Of a stretch of 64,000 nucleotides of DNA, positions 25,486 to 32,885 are shown piece by piece. The DNA comes from an uncultured Roseateles sp. (lineage in GTDB: Bacteria > Pseudomonadota > Gammaproteobacteria > Burkholderiales > Burkholderiaceae_C): positions 124,001-188,000 of the forward strand of contig NZ_OY729424.1 in NCBI RefSeq assembly GCF_963422335.1, read 5' to 3'. Positions within the stretch are counted from its first letter, which is position 1, and each line of letters starts with the position of its first letter. The notes below the pieces were generated by a model. That model searched no databases, was not told the origin of the DNA, and was given only the letters and a program-made list of their open reading frames with translations. The translations under genes were made by a program, and so were the position numbers.

Positions 25486-26174
25486 GCGACGAGGCCTTGA
25501 TTTGCATCCGTGGGCTGTCCAAAGCCTACACCCGCGCCGACCAGCAGATCCCGGTGCTGCTGAACATCGATCTGGACGTGCCGGCCGGCGACTTCGTCGC
25601 GCTGATGGGCCCCAGCGGCTCGGGCAAGAGCACGCTGCTGAACCTGATCGCCGGCATCGACAAACCCAGCTCCGGCAGCATTCATATCGGCGGCGTGGAC
25701 ATTGCCACCCTGAGCGAGGGCGCGCTGGCCGACTGGCGCGCCGCCAACGTCGGCTTCATCTTCCAGTTCTACAACCTGATGCCGGTGCTGACGGCCTTCG
25801 AGAACGTCGAGCTGCCGCTGCTGCTGACCGGCCTGTCCTCGCGGCAGCGCAAGCAGCATGTGCAGGCGGCGCTGGAGATGGTGATGCTGACCGACCGCAT
25901 GGACCACTACCCCAACGAGCTGTCCGGCGGCCAGCAGCAGAGGGTGGCGATTGCCCGTGCCCTGGTCAGCGATCCGACCCTGATCGTCGCCGATGAGCCC
26001 ACAGGCGATCTGGACCGCGTCACCGGTGAAGAGGTGCTGAGCCTGCTCGACAACCTGAACCGGTCGCTGGGCAAGACCATCGTGATGGTGACCCACGACC
26101 CCAAGGCGGCCTCACGGGCTCGGCGCATGGTGCACCTGGAAAAGGGTGTGCTGGTGGACGACGCCCCGGCCTGA
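25482..26174 (+). CDS. ABC transporter ATP-binding protein, MacB/LolD type
   Basis: 230 residues forming one ATPase domain: Walker A GPSGSGKST (about 43-51), Q-loop FQFYNLMPVLTAFENVELPL (typical of the MacB/LolD/FtsE class), signature LSGGQQQRVAIARAL and Walker B LIVADEPTGDLD. It powers mechanotransmission-type transporters that do not move substrate through the membrane themselves. It overlaps the adaptor gene by 4 bp and lies 18 bp before the first permease. Confidence 0.95.
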   Translation: MSDEALICIRGLSKAYTRADQQIPVLLNIDLDVPAGDFVALMGPSGSGKSTLLNLIAGIDKPSSGSIHIGGVDIATLSEGALADWRAANVGFIFQFYNLMPVLTAFENVELPLLLTGLSSRQRKQHVQAALEMVMLTDRMDHYPNELSGGQQQRVAIARALVSDPTLIVADEPTGDLDRVTGEEVLSLLDNLNRSLGKTIVMVTHDPKAASRARRMVHLEKGVLVDDAPA

Positions 26175-26192
26175 GCTGAACGGCGAATCACG

Positions 26193-27350
26193 ATGTTCCT
26201 GTTCAAGCTGCTGCTGAAGAACGCGTTCCGCCACAAGCTGCGCACCGGCCTGACGATGGTCGGCCTGGTGGTGGCCATCTGCGCCTTCGGCCTGCTGCGC
26301 ACCATCGTCAGCGCCTGGTATGCCGGCGTGGAGAGCAGCTCCAGCACGCGGCTGGTGACGCGCAGCGCGATTTCGCTGACCTTCAGCCTGCCGCTCAGCT
26401 ATGCCGGCCGCATCAAGGCCATCGATGGCGTGACCGGCATCTCCTGGTCGAACTGGTTTGGCGGCATCTACCAGGAGCCGCGCAACTTCTTTCCGCAGTT
26501 CGCGGTCGATCCGCAAAGCTATCTGGCCCTGTATCCCGAGTACCAGCTCAGCGACGAGGAGAAGCTGGCCTTCTACCGCGACCGCAAGGGCTGTGTGGTC
26601 GGCAAGAAGCTGGCCGACAAGTTCGGCTGGAAGCTGGGCGACGTGGTGCCTATCAAGGGCACGATCTACCCCGGCACCTGGAACTTCACGATACGCGGCA
26701 TCTGGACCGGCGCCGAGGCCAGCACCGACGAGAACCAGCTGCTGTTCCACTGGGCCTATATCAACGAAACCCTGCGCAAGCGCCTGGGCAACCGCGCGGA
26801 CACGGTGGGCGTCTACATCGTCGGCATCAACGAGCCCAACAATGCGGCGCTGATTTCGCAACGGGTCGACGCCGCCTTCAAGAACTCGCTGGCCGAAACG
26901 CTGACCGAGACCGAGAAGGCCTTCCAGCTCGGCTTTGTGTCGATGAGCGAGGCCATCCTGGTGGCCATACAGGCGGTCAGCTTCATCATCGTCATCATCA
27001 TCATGGCGGTGATGGCCAACACCATGACCATGACCGCCCGCGAGCGCCTGGCCGAGTACGCCACGCTGAAGGCGCTGGGCTTCCCGCCCGAGTTCGTCGT
27101 CAAGCTGCTGTTCGGCGAGAGCCTGTTCATCGCCCTGCTGGGCGGCCTGCTGGGCCTGCTGCTGACGCTGCCGCTGGCCAGCGGCTTCGGTGCGGCCGTG
27201 GGCAGCCTGCTGCCGCGCTTCCATGTCTCGGCCGCCACCATGGCCCTGCAAATGGGCGCCGCGCTGATCGTCGGCCTGGTGGCCGCCGCCTGGCCGGCGT
27301 GGAAGATGAGCCGGATTGATATTGTTCAAGGGCTCAGGCACGTGGCATGA
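26193..27350 (+). CDS. FtsX/MacB-family ABC permease (first)
   Basis: 385 residues. The N-terminal segment LLLKNAFRHKLRTGLTMVGLVVAI (TM1) is followed by a large periplasmic MacB-like domain (about 45-260) and a C-terminal FtsX domain with three TM helices (IQAVSFIIVIIIMAVMANTM, then about 305-335 and 350-370). The cytoplasmic motif RERLAEYATLKALGF is typical of the family. It differs from fused MacB because the ATPase is a separate protein. The second permease gene overlaps by 4 bp, so the transporter is probably a heterodimer of permeases. Confidence 0.93.
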   Translation: MFLFKLLLKNAFRHKLRTGLTMVGLVVAICAFGLLRTIVSAWYAGVESSSSTRLVTRSAISLTFSLPLSYAGRIKAIDGVTGISWSNWFGGIYQEPRNFFPQFAVDPQSYLALYPEYQLSDEEKLAFYRDRKGCVVGKKLADKFGWKLGDVVPIKGTIYPGTWNFTIRGIWTGAEASTDENQLLFHWAYINETLRKRLGNRADTVGVYIVGINEPNNAALISQRVDAAFKNSLAETLTETEKAFQLGFVSMSEAILVAIQAVSFIIVIIIMAVMANTMTMTARERLAEYATLKALGFPPEFVVKLLFGESLFIALLGGLLGLLLTLPLASGFGAAVGSLLPRFHVSAATMALQMGAALIVGLVAAAWPAWKMSRIDIVQGLRHVA

Positions 27351-28516
27351 GAGCGATTCCCATGTCCTACATCGCCCGCAATCTGTGGGTGCGGCGCGTC
27401 ACCACCCTGCTGACGGCCGGCGGCATGGCCCTGGTCGTCTATGTGTTCGCCACCGTGCTGATGATGAGCGAGGGCATACGGGCGACGCTGGTGGCCACCG
27501 GCCAGCCGGACAATGTGATGGTGCTGCGCAAGGGCGCCGGCGCCGAGATCAACTCGGGCATCACCCGGGACCAGGCGGCCATCATCGAGAGCCTGCCTGG
27601 CATTGCGCTGAGCGCCGAGGGCCGGCCCCTGGTCAGCAAGGAACCGGTGGTGCTGAACAATCTGCCCAAAAGCGGCAGCGGAAAACCCAGCAATGTGACG
27701 GTGCGCGGCACCTCCGCGATCGGCCTGCAGCTGCGCCCCCAGGTCAGGCTGGTCGAGGGCCGCATGTTCCGGCCCGGCACCTCGGAAATCATCACCGGCT
27801 CGGCCGTGGCCCAGGGCTTTCAGGGCGCCAAGCTGGGCGACAGCATGCGCTTTGCCGGCCGCGACTGGGTGGTGGTGGGCGTGTTCGATGCCGGCCGCAC
27901 CGGCTTCGACTCCGAGATCTGGGGCGACGCCAACCAGATGATGCAGGCCTTCCGGCGCCTGGCGTTTTCCAGCGTGGTGTTCCGCCTGGCCCGCGTCGAT
28001 GCCTTCGATGGCATCAAGGCCACGCTGGACGCCGACCCGCGCCTGACCGTCGAGCCCAAGCGCGAGCAGCGCTTCTATGCCGACCAGTCCGAGGCGCTGG
28101 CCAACTTCATCAGCATCCTGGGCACCGCGCTGTCGGTGATCTTCTCGATCGGCGCCATCGTCGGCGCAATGATCACCATGTTCGCCGCCGTGGCCTCGCG
28201 CATCGGCGAGATCGGCACCCTGCGCGCGCTGGGCTTCCGCCGCGGCGCGGTGCTGATCGCCTTTCTGGGCGAGTCGCTGCTGCTGTCCCTGGTCGGCGGC
28301 CTGATAGGCCTGGGCTTTGCCGCGCTGATGCAGAGCGTGAATATCTCCACCACCAACTTCCAGACCTTCTCCGAACTGGCCTTCCAGTTCAAGCTGACCC
28401 CGGCCATCGTCGTGCAGACCCTGGCCTTCGCCCTGTTCATGGGCCTCTTGGGCGGTTTTGTGCCGGCCTGGCGGGCGGCAAGGCTGAAGATCGTCGATTG
28501 CCTGCGGGCGGCGTGA
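27347..28516 (+). CDS. FtsX/MacB-family ABC permease (second)
   Basis: 389 residues with the same plan as its neighbour: TM1 near residues 18-40, a periplasmic domain (about 45-260), then the FtsX domain with VIFSIGAIVGAMITMFAAVASRIGEIGTLRALGF split over TM2 and the coupling segment, and two more TM helices. It overlaps the first permease by 4 bp (ATGA); a second Met five codons in (27362, MSYIARN) is an equally good start. It is the last gene of the adaptor-ATPase-permease-permease operon. No outer-membrane TolC-like partner is nearby; the substrate is unknown. Confidence 0.93.
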   Translation: MRAIPMSYIARNLWVRRVTTLLTAGGMALVVYVFATVLMMSEGIRATLVATGQPDNVMVLRKGAGAEINSGITRDQAAIIESLPGIALSAEGRPLVSKEPVVLNNLPKSGSGKPSNVTVRGTSAIGLQLRPQVRLVEGRMFRPGTSEIITGSAVAQGFQGAKLGDSMRFAGRDWVVVGVFDAGRTGFDSEIWGDANQMMQAFRRLAFSSVVFRLARVDAFDGIKATLDADPRLTVEPKREQRFYADQSEALANFISILGTALSVIFSIGAIVGAMITMFAAVASRIGEIGTLRALGFRRGAVLIAFLGESLLLSLVGGLIGLGFAALMQSVNISTTNFQTFSELAFQFKLTPAIVVQTLAFALFMGLLGGFVPAWRAARLKIVDCLRAA

Positions 28517-28551
28517 CTCAGCCGCCTCGGCGGCCTCGTCTCGCTGTCAGG

Positions 28552-29205
28552 CTACCGATCCGCCTCCCAGATCAAGTGGGTTTCGATCGGCTTCCCGGCC
28601 ATGTCGATGGGCCCGGATTTCGGCAGCGTGACCAAGCCGTCCTGGCTCAGCGCCTTCAACACATCATTCGCAAACAGTTCCGCCCGAATATTGGGTTGCC
28701 CATCGGCCAGGCCCAGCCGGACGCTGGTTTCCCAGACCAGGCGATTCACGGCTCCGCGCTGGTACAGGTCCACATCGAACTCGATGCCTCGCGTGGCGTT
28801 CTCGTACACATACTTCCTGGCCTTGACCAACAGGATGTAGGGCGCCGAGCCCTTGACCGCCACGGTGGGCTCTCGCGGCACCTCGGTCAGCGGCCCGGTT
28901 GCGCTCTGCAGCGAGCGAACCGCAACACCGTTCTTCTGCAGGATGTCGGGGAAACGCTTGAACATGGCCGCCTTGACCGGGCCGGCGTAGGTGGTCGCGG
29001 CAGTCGGCAAGATGGTGATGCCGCTGGGCATGTCGCCCATCAGGATGGCCACGTCCGCCTCGGCTAGCGGAGGTACGCCCTTCACCAGCAAGGTGGATTT
29101 GGGCACCACGGCGCAGCCTGACAGTGTCAGCACGAGCGCCAGCACAAGCAGAGGCTTCGCACCGAATCCGCGCCAACCCCCGAGATTGATGTTCTTGCTC
29201 TTCAT
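28552..29205 (-). CDS. Putative lipoprotein, unrecognised family
   Basis: 217 residues. The N-terminal signal ends in a lipobox (LTLSGC-AV). The mature part contains VPPLAEADVAILMGDMP, TYAGPVKAAMFKRFPDIL, ILLVKARKYVYENATRG and a C-terminal SGPIDMAGKPIETHLIWEAD. I do not recognise the family. GAGGAGGAGGG is an unusually strong ribosome site 3-4 nt before the ATG, pointing to high expression. It lies convergent to the permease operon and 93 bp downstream of a second small lipoprotein gene on the same strand, with which it may be co-transcribed. Confidence 0.85.
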   Translation of the reverse strand: MKSKNINLGGWRGFGAKPLLVLALVLTLSGCAVVPKSTLLVKGVPPLAEADVAILMGDMPSGITILPTAATTYAGPVKAAMFKRFPDILQKNGVAVRSLQSATGPLTEVPREPTVAVKGSAPYILLVKARKYVYENATRGIEFDVDLYQRGAVNRLVWETSVRLGLADGQPNIRAELFANDVLKALSQDGLVTLPKSGPIDMAGKPIETHLIWEADR

Positions 29206-29298
29206 CGTCCCTCCTCCTCACTCGTTGTTTGAACATTTCAATGGATCAAGCGGCGGCAATGCCTGACGGACCGGCACGTGGCGCTCGCAGTCCCGGCC

Positions 29299-29787
29299 TC
29301 AATCAGAACGGCGCAAACCTTGCAGCACCGGCAAGGCGTCCGCCTCGCCGCGACGCTGCAGGCGGCAGCTGTTCAGGAAGGCCGCTTGTCCACCCACGGC
29401 CTGCATGCCGTGGACAATCTCGGCCTGCACAAATGCGGTCTCACCGGGGCGCAGCGCCAGGCCGCGCTTCAGCGCTTCGCAACCCCTGACCTGCAGGGCA
29501 ACAAAGGCGGCGGGGCCGCGATAGACCAGGCGCAGAAAGGCGCCGTTCTTCAGTTCGCCCATGGCTTGCCCGTCCAGCACCACATCGAAGCTGGACGCCG
29601 CGGCGCGAATGCCGGTCTCGCGGTACAGATAGACAAGGGCCTCGCCGTCGCGCGGGGGCTCGATGGCCAGGAAGGCCGGCCCACTCGCGCAGGCCGACAG
29701 CAGCAGTGCCAGGCACCCGCCACCGGCGGTGCGCCCGACAGCTGCCAAGGTGTGTCGCAGGCAGGGTTCCATTTGACGGTTCTTCAT
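29299..29787 (-). CDS. DUF2846-like lipoprotein
   Basis: 162 residues. The signal peptide with lipobox (LLLSAC-AS) is followed by a small domain with ALVYLYRETGIRAAASSFDVVLDG, MGELKNGAFLRLVYRGPA and FVQAEIVHGMQAV. The YLYR....G....V.ldG...g.L..G.f pattern is that of DUF2846 lipoproteins, whose function is unknown. The start at 29787 is used; Met6 (29772) is an alternative. The 355-bp gap to the right (29788-30142) holds a perfect hairpin and a c-di-GMP riboswitch serving the opposite-strand protease gene. Confidence 0.82.
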   Translation of the reverse strand: MKNRQMEPCLRHTLAAVGRTAGGGCLALLLSACASGPAFLAIEPPRDGEALVYLYRETGIRAAASSFDVVLDGQAMGELKNGAFLRLVYRGPAAFVALQVRGCEALKRGLALRPGETAFVQAEIVHGMQAVGGQAAFLNSCRLQRRGEADALPVLQGLRRSD

Positions 29788-29889
29788 CGATTCAATGCAT
29801 GCAATTGGGCCTGATCATAAACGCGTTGTTACGCGCACAAGACCGGAACGGCGCAGCGAGTTCCGGACGAAACCGGCCGAGGAGTTGCG

Positions 29890-29915
29890 GGTGGCGTGAC
29901 GGGTTTCACGCCACC
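29890..29915. other. Perfect hairpin upstream of the riboswitch
   Basis: GGTGGCGTGA-CGGGTT-TCACGCCACC is a perfect 10-bp stem with a 6-nt loop, between the divergent DUF2846 lipoprotein and subtilase genes. There is no T-run on either strand. It may be a regulator site or a 5'-leader structure; the sequence does not decide. Confidence 0.45.
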
Positions 29916-29983
29916 GCCCTGACAAAACGCCCCCAAACCCGCCGCCAACGCCTACCATTGCCTCCGACGCTGGCGCTATGCCA

Positions 29984-30080
29984 GACGTCCAGGGCAAATC
30001 CGGCGAAAGCCGGAGACGCAAAGCTTCCGGGCTACCCAGTACAGCAGCGCTGTGCTGTATGCCAGCGGGGCCGCCGCAAG
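29984..30080 (+). promoter_or_regulatory. Cyclic di-GMP-I (GEMM) riboswitch
   Basis: It matches the class I c-di-GMP aptamer block by block: CCAGGGCAAA, a stem closed by a GAAA tetraloop (TCCGGC-GAAA-GCCGGA), GACGCAAAGC, TTCCGGGCTACCC, a second stem with perfect arms ACAGCAGC/GCTGTGCTGT region (30041-30060), then GCCAGCGGGGCCGCC. The tetraloop and its receptor positions and the bases around the ligand pocket agree with the Vibrio Vc2 aptamer. It lies 63 nt before the subtilase ATG on the same strand. No intrinsic terminator is obvious between aptamer and start, so control may be translational. Confidence 0.93.
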
Positions 30081-30142
30081 GCTTTACCCCCTTGTGTTTC
30101 GGCGCTTGCCCAGATCGCTGTTTCAAGATCCTGGAGTTCGCC

Positions 30143-32356
30143 ATGCAACGTCGTCACACCGCCCTGAGTCTTGCCATTGCCGCCCTCGCCACCCTGGCGG
30201 CGGCGCAGGCCCATGCACAGACGGCGGCGGCCACGGCGGAGTTGAGCCGCAGCCCCTACATCACCCAGATCAAGGCCGAAGCCGCCTATGCGCTCGGCGC
30301 CACCGGCAAGGGCGTGACGGTGGCGGTGCTGGACACCGGCCTGAATGGCCTGCACAGCGAGTTCGCCGGCAGCGGACGCCTGCTCACCGGCAGCAACTTC
30401 AGCGGCAGCGGCGCCAGCACCGACACCATGGACCGCAAGGGCCATGGCACCCATGTGGCCGGGTTGATAGGCGCCAGCCGCAACAGCATCGGCATGATGG
30501 GTGTGGCCTACGAGGCCACTCTGCTGCCGATGAAGGTGCTGAACGACCAGGGCTCGGGCAATACCGGCATGAGCGACGCGGCGCTGCGCGCCATCGCCGG
30601 CCGTGCCGACATCGCCAATATGAGCCTGGGCGGCAGCCAGGCCGGCGACACCAGTGCGATGAAGTACGCCATCGGCAAGGGCCTGCTGATCGTCGCCGCC
30701 GCCGGCAACGACGGCCTGGCCAACCCCGGCTGGCCGGCGCGCTTTGCCAAGGAGACCTGGGCCAACAACCAGATCATCGCCGTGGGCGCGGTGGACGCCA
30801 AGAACGTCATCGCCTCGTTCAGCAACCGCGCCGGCGACACCGCCGCCTGGTTCGTCGTCGTGCCCGGTGTGGGCCTGACATCGAGCTATCTGGGCACCAG
30901 CTACGCCAGCATGAGCGGCACCTCGATGGCCACGCCCATCGTCAGCGGCGCGGCCGCACTGATCAAGAGTCGCTGGAAGACGCTGCGCGCCGACCAGGTG
31001 GCCAACATCCTGTTCGTCACCGCCACCGATCTGGGCGCGCCCGGTATCGACGCCGTCTACGGCCGCGGCCTGATCAATGTCGAGAAGGCCATGCAGCCGG
31101 TCGGCAACGTCACCACCACCAGTTGGAACGGCCGCACGATCAAGGTCCTGGACAGCAAGATCAACCCCTCGCCGGCGCTGGGCGCCATCTGGAATCTGGC
31201 CAAGAACAACGGCTTGCAGGTGATTGCCTTCGACGATTACCAGCGCGACTTCCAGGCCGATCTGGGCGCCAATGTGATCAAGCCCCAGGCGCTGTCGCTG
31301 GACCAGATGCTGGCCGAGCACAACAGCCGGCTGCAGGTCACCGAGCAGGTGCTGGCCGATGGCAGCCGCTTCACCCTGGCGCTGCAACTGCCCGAAATCC
31401 AGCCCAGCGCCGCACCGCTGCCGTTCCTGGGCCGCAACAGCGTGCAGAAGCTGGCCGCCTTCGGCTACGTGAGCCGTGCCAAGGACGAGGGACTGGAGCA
31501 GGCCTTCGGCCTCGGTCTGGCGAGCCAGTATTTCGGCCTAGCCGGCACCGGTACCGGCGAGGCCCTGCGCGGCATCAGCGCGCTGGCCAATCCCTATCTG
31601 GGCCTGGTGCCCCACGCCGCCTATGCCGGGGGCAGCCTGCCGCTGGCCGGCGGCCTGCGACTGAAGGCGGGCGTGCTGAGCTCCAGACTGAAGCCGGCGC
31701 TGCAGGGCCAGTTCGGCATGATGGCCGACTCGAGCCGCGCCGAGGCCGCCGTGCTCGAACTGCAGCGCCAGTTCTCCCACATGGCGCTGAGCCTGTCGTG
31801 GACGGGCACGCAGGAGCGTGGCGCCTATCTGGGCAGCCAATCCAGCGGCGGCCTGGCCCTGGCGCCCCAGGCACGCACGCAGGCGCTCAGCGTCGCGGCC
31901 GGCTGGCAGCTCGCCCCGGGCTGGGCCCTGGGCGCCCAAGCCGCCTTCGGCCGCACGCCCGGCTACACCACGGCCGACAGCCTGATCACCGGCCTGAGCA
32001 CGCAGCGCACCCAGTCCTGGTCGCTGGGCCTGGCCGGCGCCAACCAATGGCTGGACGGTGATCGCCTGACCGTCTCGCTGTCTCAGCCGATGCGCACCAT
32101 CTCAGGCCAGCTGCAGATGAATGTGGTGGCGGGCCTCGACGAGTTCGGCCTGCCGCAGCGCAACCAGCGCGTGGCCAGCCTGGTGCCCACCGGCCGCGAG
32201 CAGTTGCTGGAGCTCAGCTATGGCCGGCCGTACAAGCTGGCCAGCGGCCAGGCGCTTTGGCTGGATGCCGTGCTGGCACTGCGCAGCCAGCCAGGCCACC
32301 AGGCCGACGCGCCCGGCGAAGCCGCGCTGATGCTGCGCGCGCAAGCCCGGTTCTGA
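30143..32356 (+). CDS. Secreted S8 subtilisin-like peptidase with autotransporter-like C-terminus
   Basis: 737 residues. The signal peptide (cleaved near AAQAHAQ) is followed by a subtilase domain with Asp64 (AVLDTG), His101 (GHGTHVAG), the oxyanion Asn in AAAGNDG and Ser261 (GTSMATP). From about 400 to the end there is an alanine/glycine/leucine-rich beta region of alternating residues ending in LMLRAQARF; a terminal phenylalanine and this pattern suggest an outer-membrane barrel of the autotransporter type. It is controlled by the c-di-GMP riboswitch in its leader. The start ATG 30143 begins the signal peptide; the longer frame would run through the aptamer. Confidence 0.9.
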   Translation: MQRRHTALSLAIAALATLAAAQAHAQTAAATAELSRSPYITQIKAEAAYALGATGKGVTVAVLDTGLNGLHSEFAGSGRLLTGSNFSGSGASTDTMDRKGHGTHVAGLIGASRNSIGMMGVAYEATLLPMKVLNDQGSGNTGMSDAALRAIAGRADIANMSLGGSQAGDTSAMKYAIGKGLLIVAAAGNDGLANPGWPARFAKETWANNQIIAVGAVDAKNVIASFSNRAGDTAAWFVVVPGVGLTSSYLGTSYASMSGTSMATPIVSGAAALIKSRWKTLRADQVANILFVTATDLGAPGIDAVYGRGLINVEKAMQPVGNVTTTSWNGRTIKVLDSKINPSPALGAIWNLAKNNGLQVIAFDDYQRDFQADLGANVIKPQALSLDQMLAEHNSRLQVTEQVLADGSRFTLALQLPEIQPSAAPLPFLGRNSVQKLAAFGYVSRAKDEGLEQAFGLGLASQYFGLAGTGTGEALRGISALANPYLGLVPHAAYAGGSLPLAGGLRLKAGVLSSRLKPALQGQFGMMADSSRAEAAVLELQRQFSHMALSLSWTGTQERGAYLGSQSSGGLALAPQARTQALSVAAGWQLAPGWALGAQAAFGRTPGYTTADSLITGLSTQRTQSWSLGLAGANQWLDGDRLTVSLSQPMRTISGQLQMNVVAGLDEFGLPQRNQRVASLVPTGREQLLELSYGRPYKLASGQALWLDAVLALRSQPGHQADAPGEAALMLRAQARF

Positions 32357-32410
32357 TCCGCCACCGACGCCGGGCTTGCCAGCGCCGAGGCGATGCCCGA
32401 GCATGGCGGC

Positions 32411-32815
32411 ATGAAACCTCACCATCGCCAGCCGCTGCTGGTCTTGCTGGTCCTGCTCAGCAGTGCCTGCGCCAGCGCCCCGGAAACCACCACTCCCGAG
32501 ACCAGCGCCGTGCTGTGGCCGCGCATCCTCGCCCAGGTGGGTGAGGCGCCCTGCGATGCGCCCGCCCAGTGCCGCAGCATCGGGGTCGGCTCCAAGCCCT
32601 GCGGCGGGCCCGGCGGCTATCTGGCCTGGTCGTCCAGGCAGACCGACGAGGCGGCGCTGAAGGCTCTGGTCGAACGCCATGCCAGGCTGCAAGGCGAAGA
32701 GCAGGCGCGCAGCGGCATGCTGTCCAACTGCCAGTACCTGCCCGACCCGGGGGCCAGCTGCGTGGCCGGCCGCTGCCAGCTGAACAGGGCAGGATCACCC
32801 GGCTCGAGTCAATGA
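32411..32815 (+). CDS. Small putative lipoprotein, cysteine-containing
   Basis: 134 residues, not recognised. The N-terminus MKPHHRQPLLVLLVLLSSAC-AS looks like a lipoprotein signal. The mature part has six further cysteines, including APCDAPAQC, GSKPCGGPGGYLAWS, SNCQYLPDPGASC and AGRCQLN, suggesting disulfides in the periplasm. The Met at 32411 is preferred to 32393 because it puts the hydrophobic stretch at the N-terminus. Its stop lies at the edge of the terminator of the opposite-strand subtilase gene. Confidence 0.75.
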   Translation: MKPHHRQPLLVLLVLLSSACASAPETTTPETSAVLWPRILAQVGEAPCDAPAQCRSIGVGSKPCGGPGGYLAWSSRQTDEAALKALVERHARLQGEEQARSGMLSNCQYLPDPGASCVAGRCQLNRAGSPGSSQ

Positions 32816-32847
32816 AAAAGGGCCGCAAGCATCACGCCTGCGGCCCC
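32814..32847 (-). terminator. Rho-independent terminator of the large subtilase gene
   Basis: On the minus strand the 8-bp stem GGGCCGCA/TGCGGCCC with an 11-nt loop is followed by TTTTT. It lies 39 nt after the subtilase stop. Confidence 0.85.
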
Positions 32848-32885
32848 TCGAAGAACCGGCCGCCGTGAGGCGGCCCTGAGTCACA

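Noticed and set aside
29890..29915. Rho-independent terminator
   Set aside because: Perfect hairpin but no T-run on either strand, and it lies between divergent genes where a terminator is not expected.
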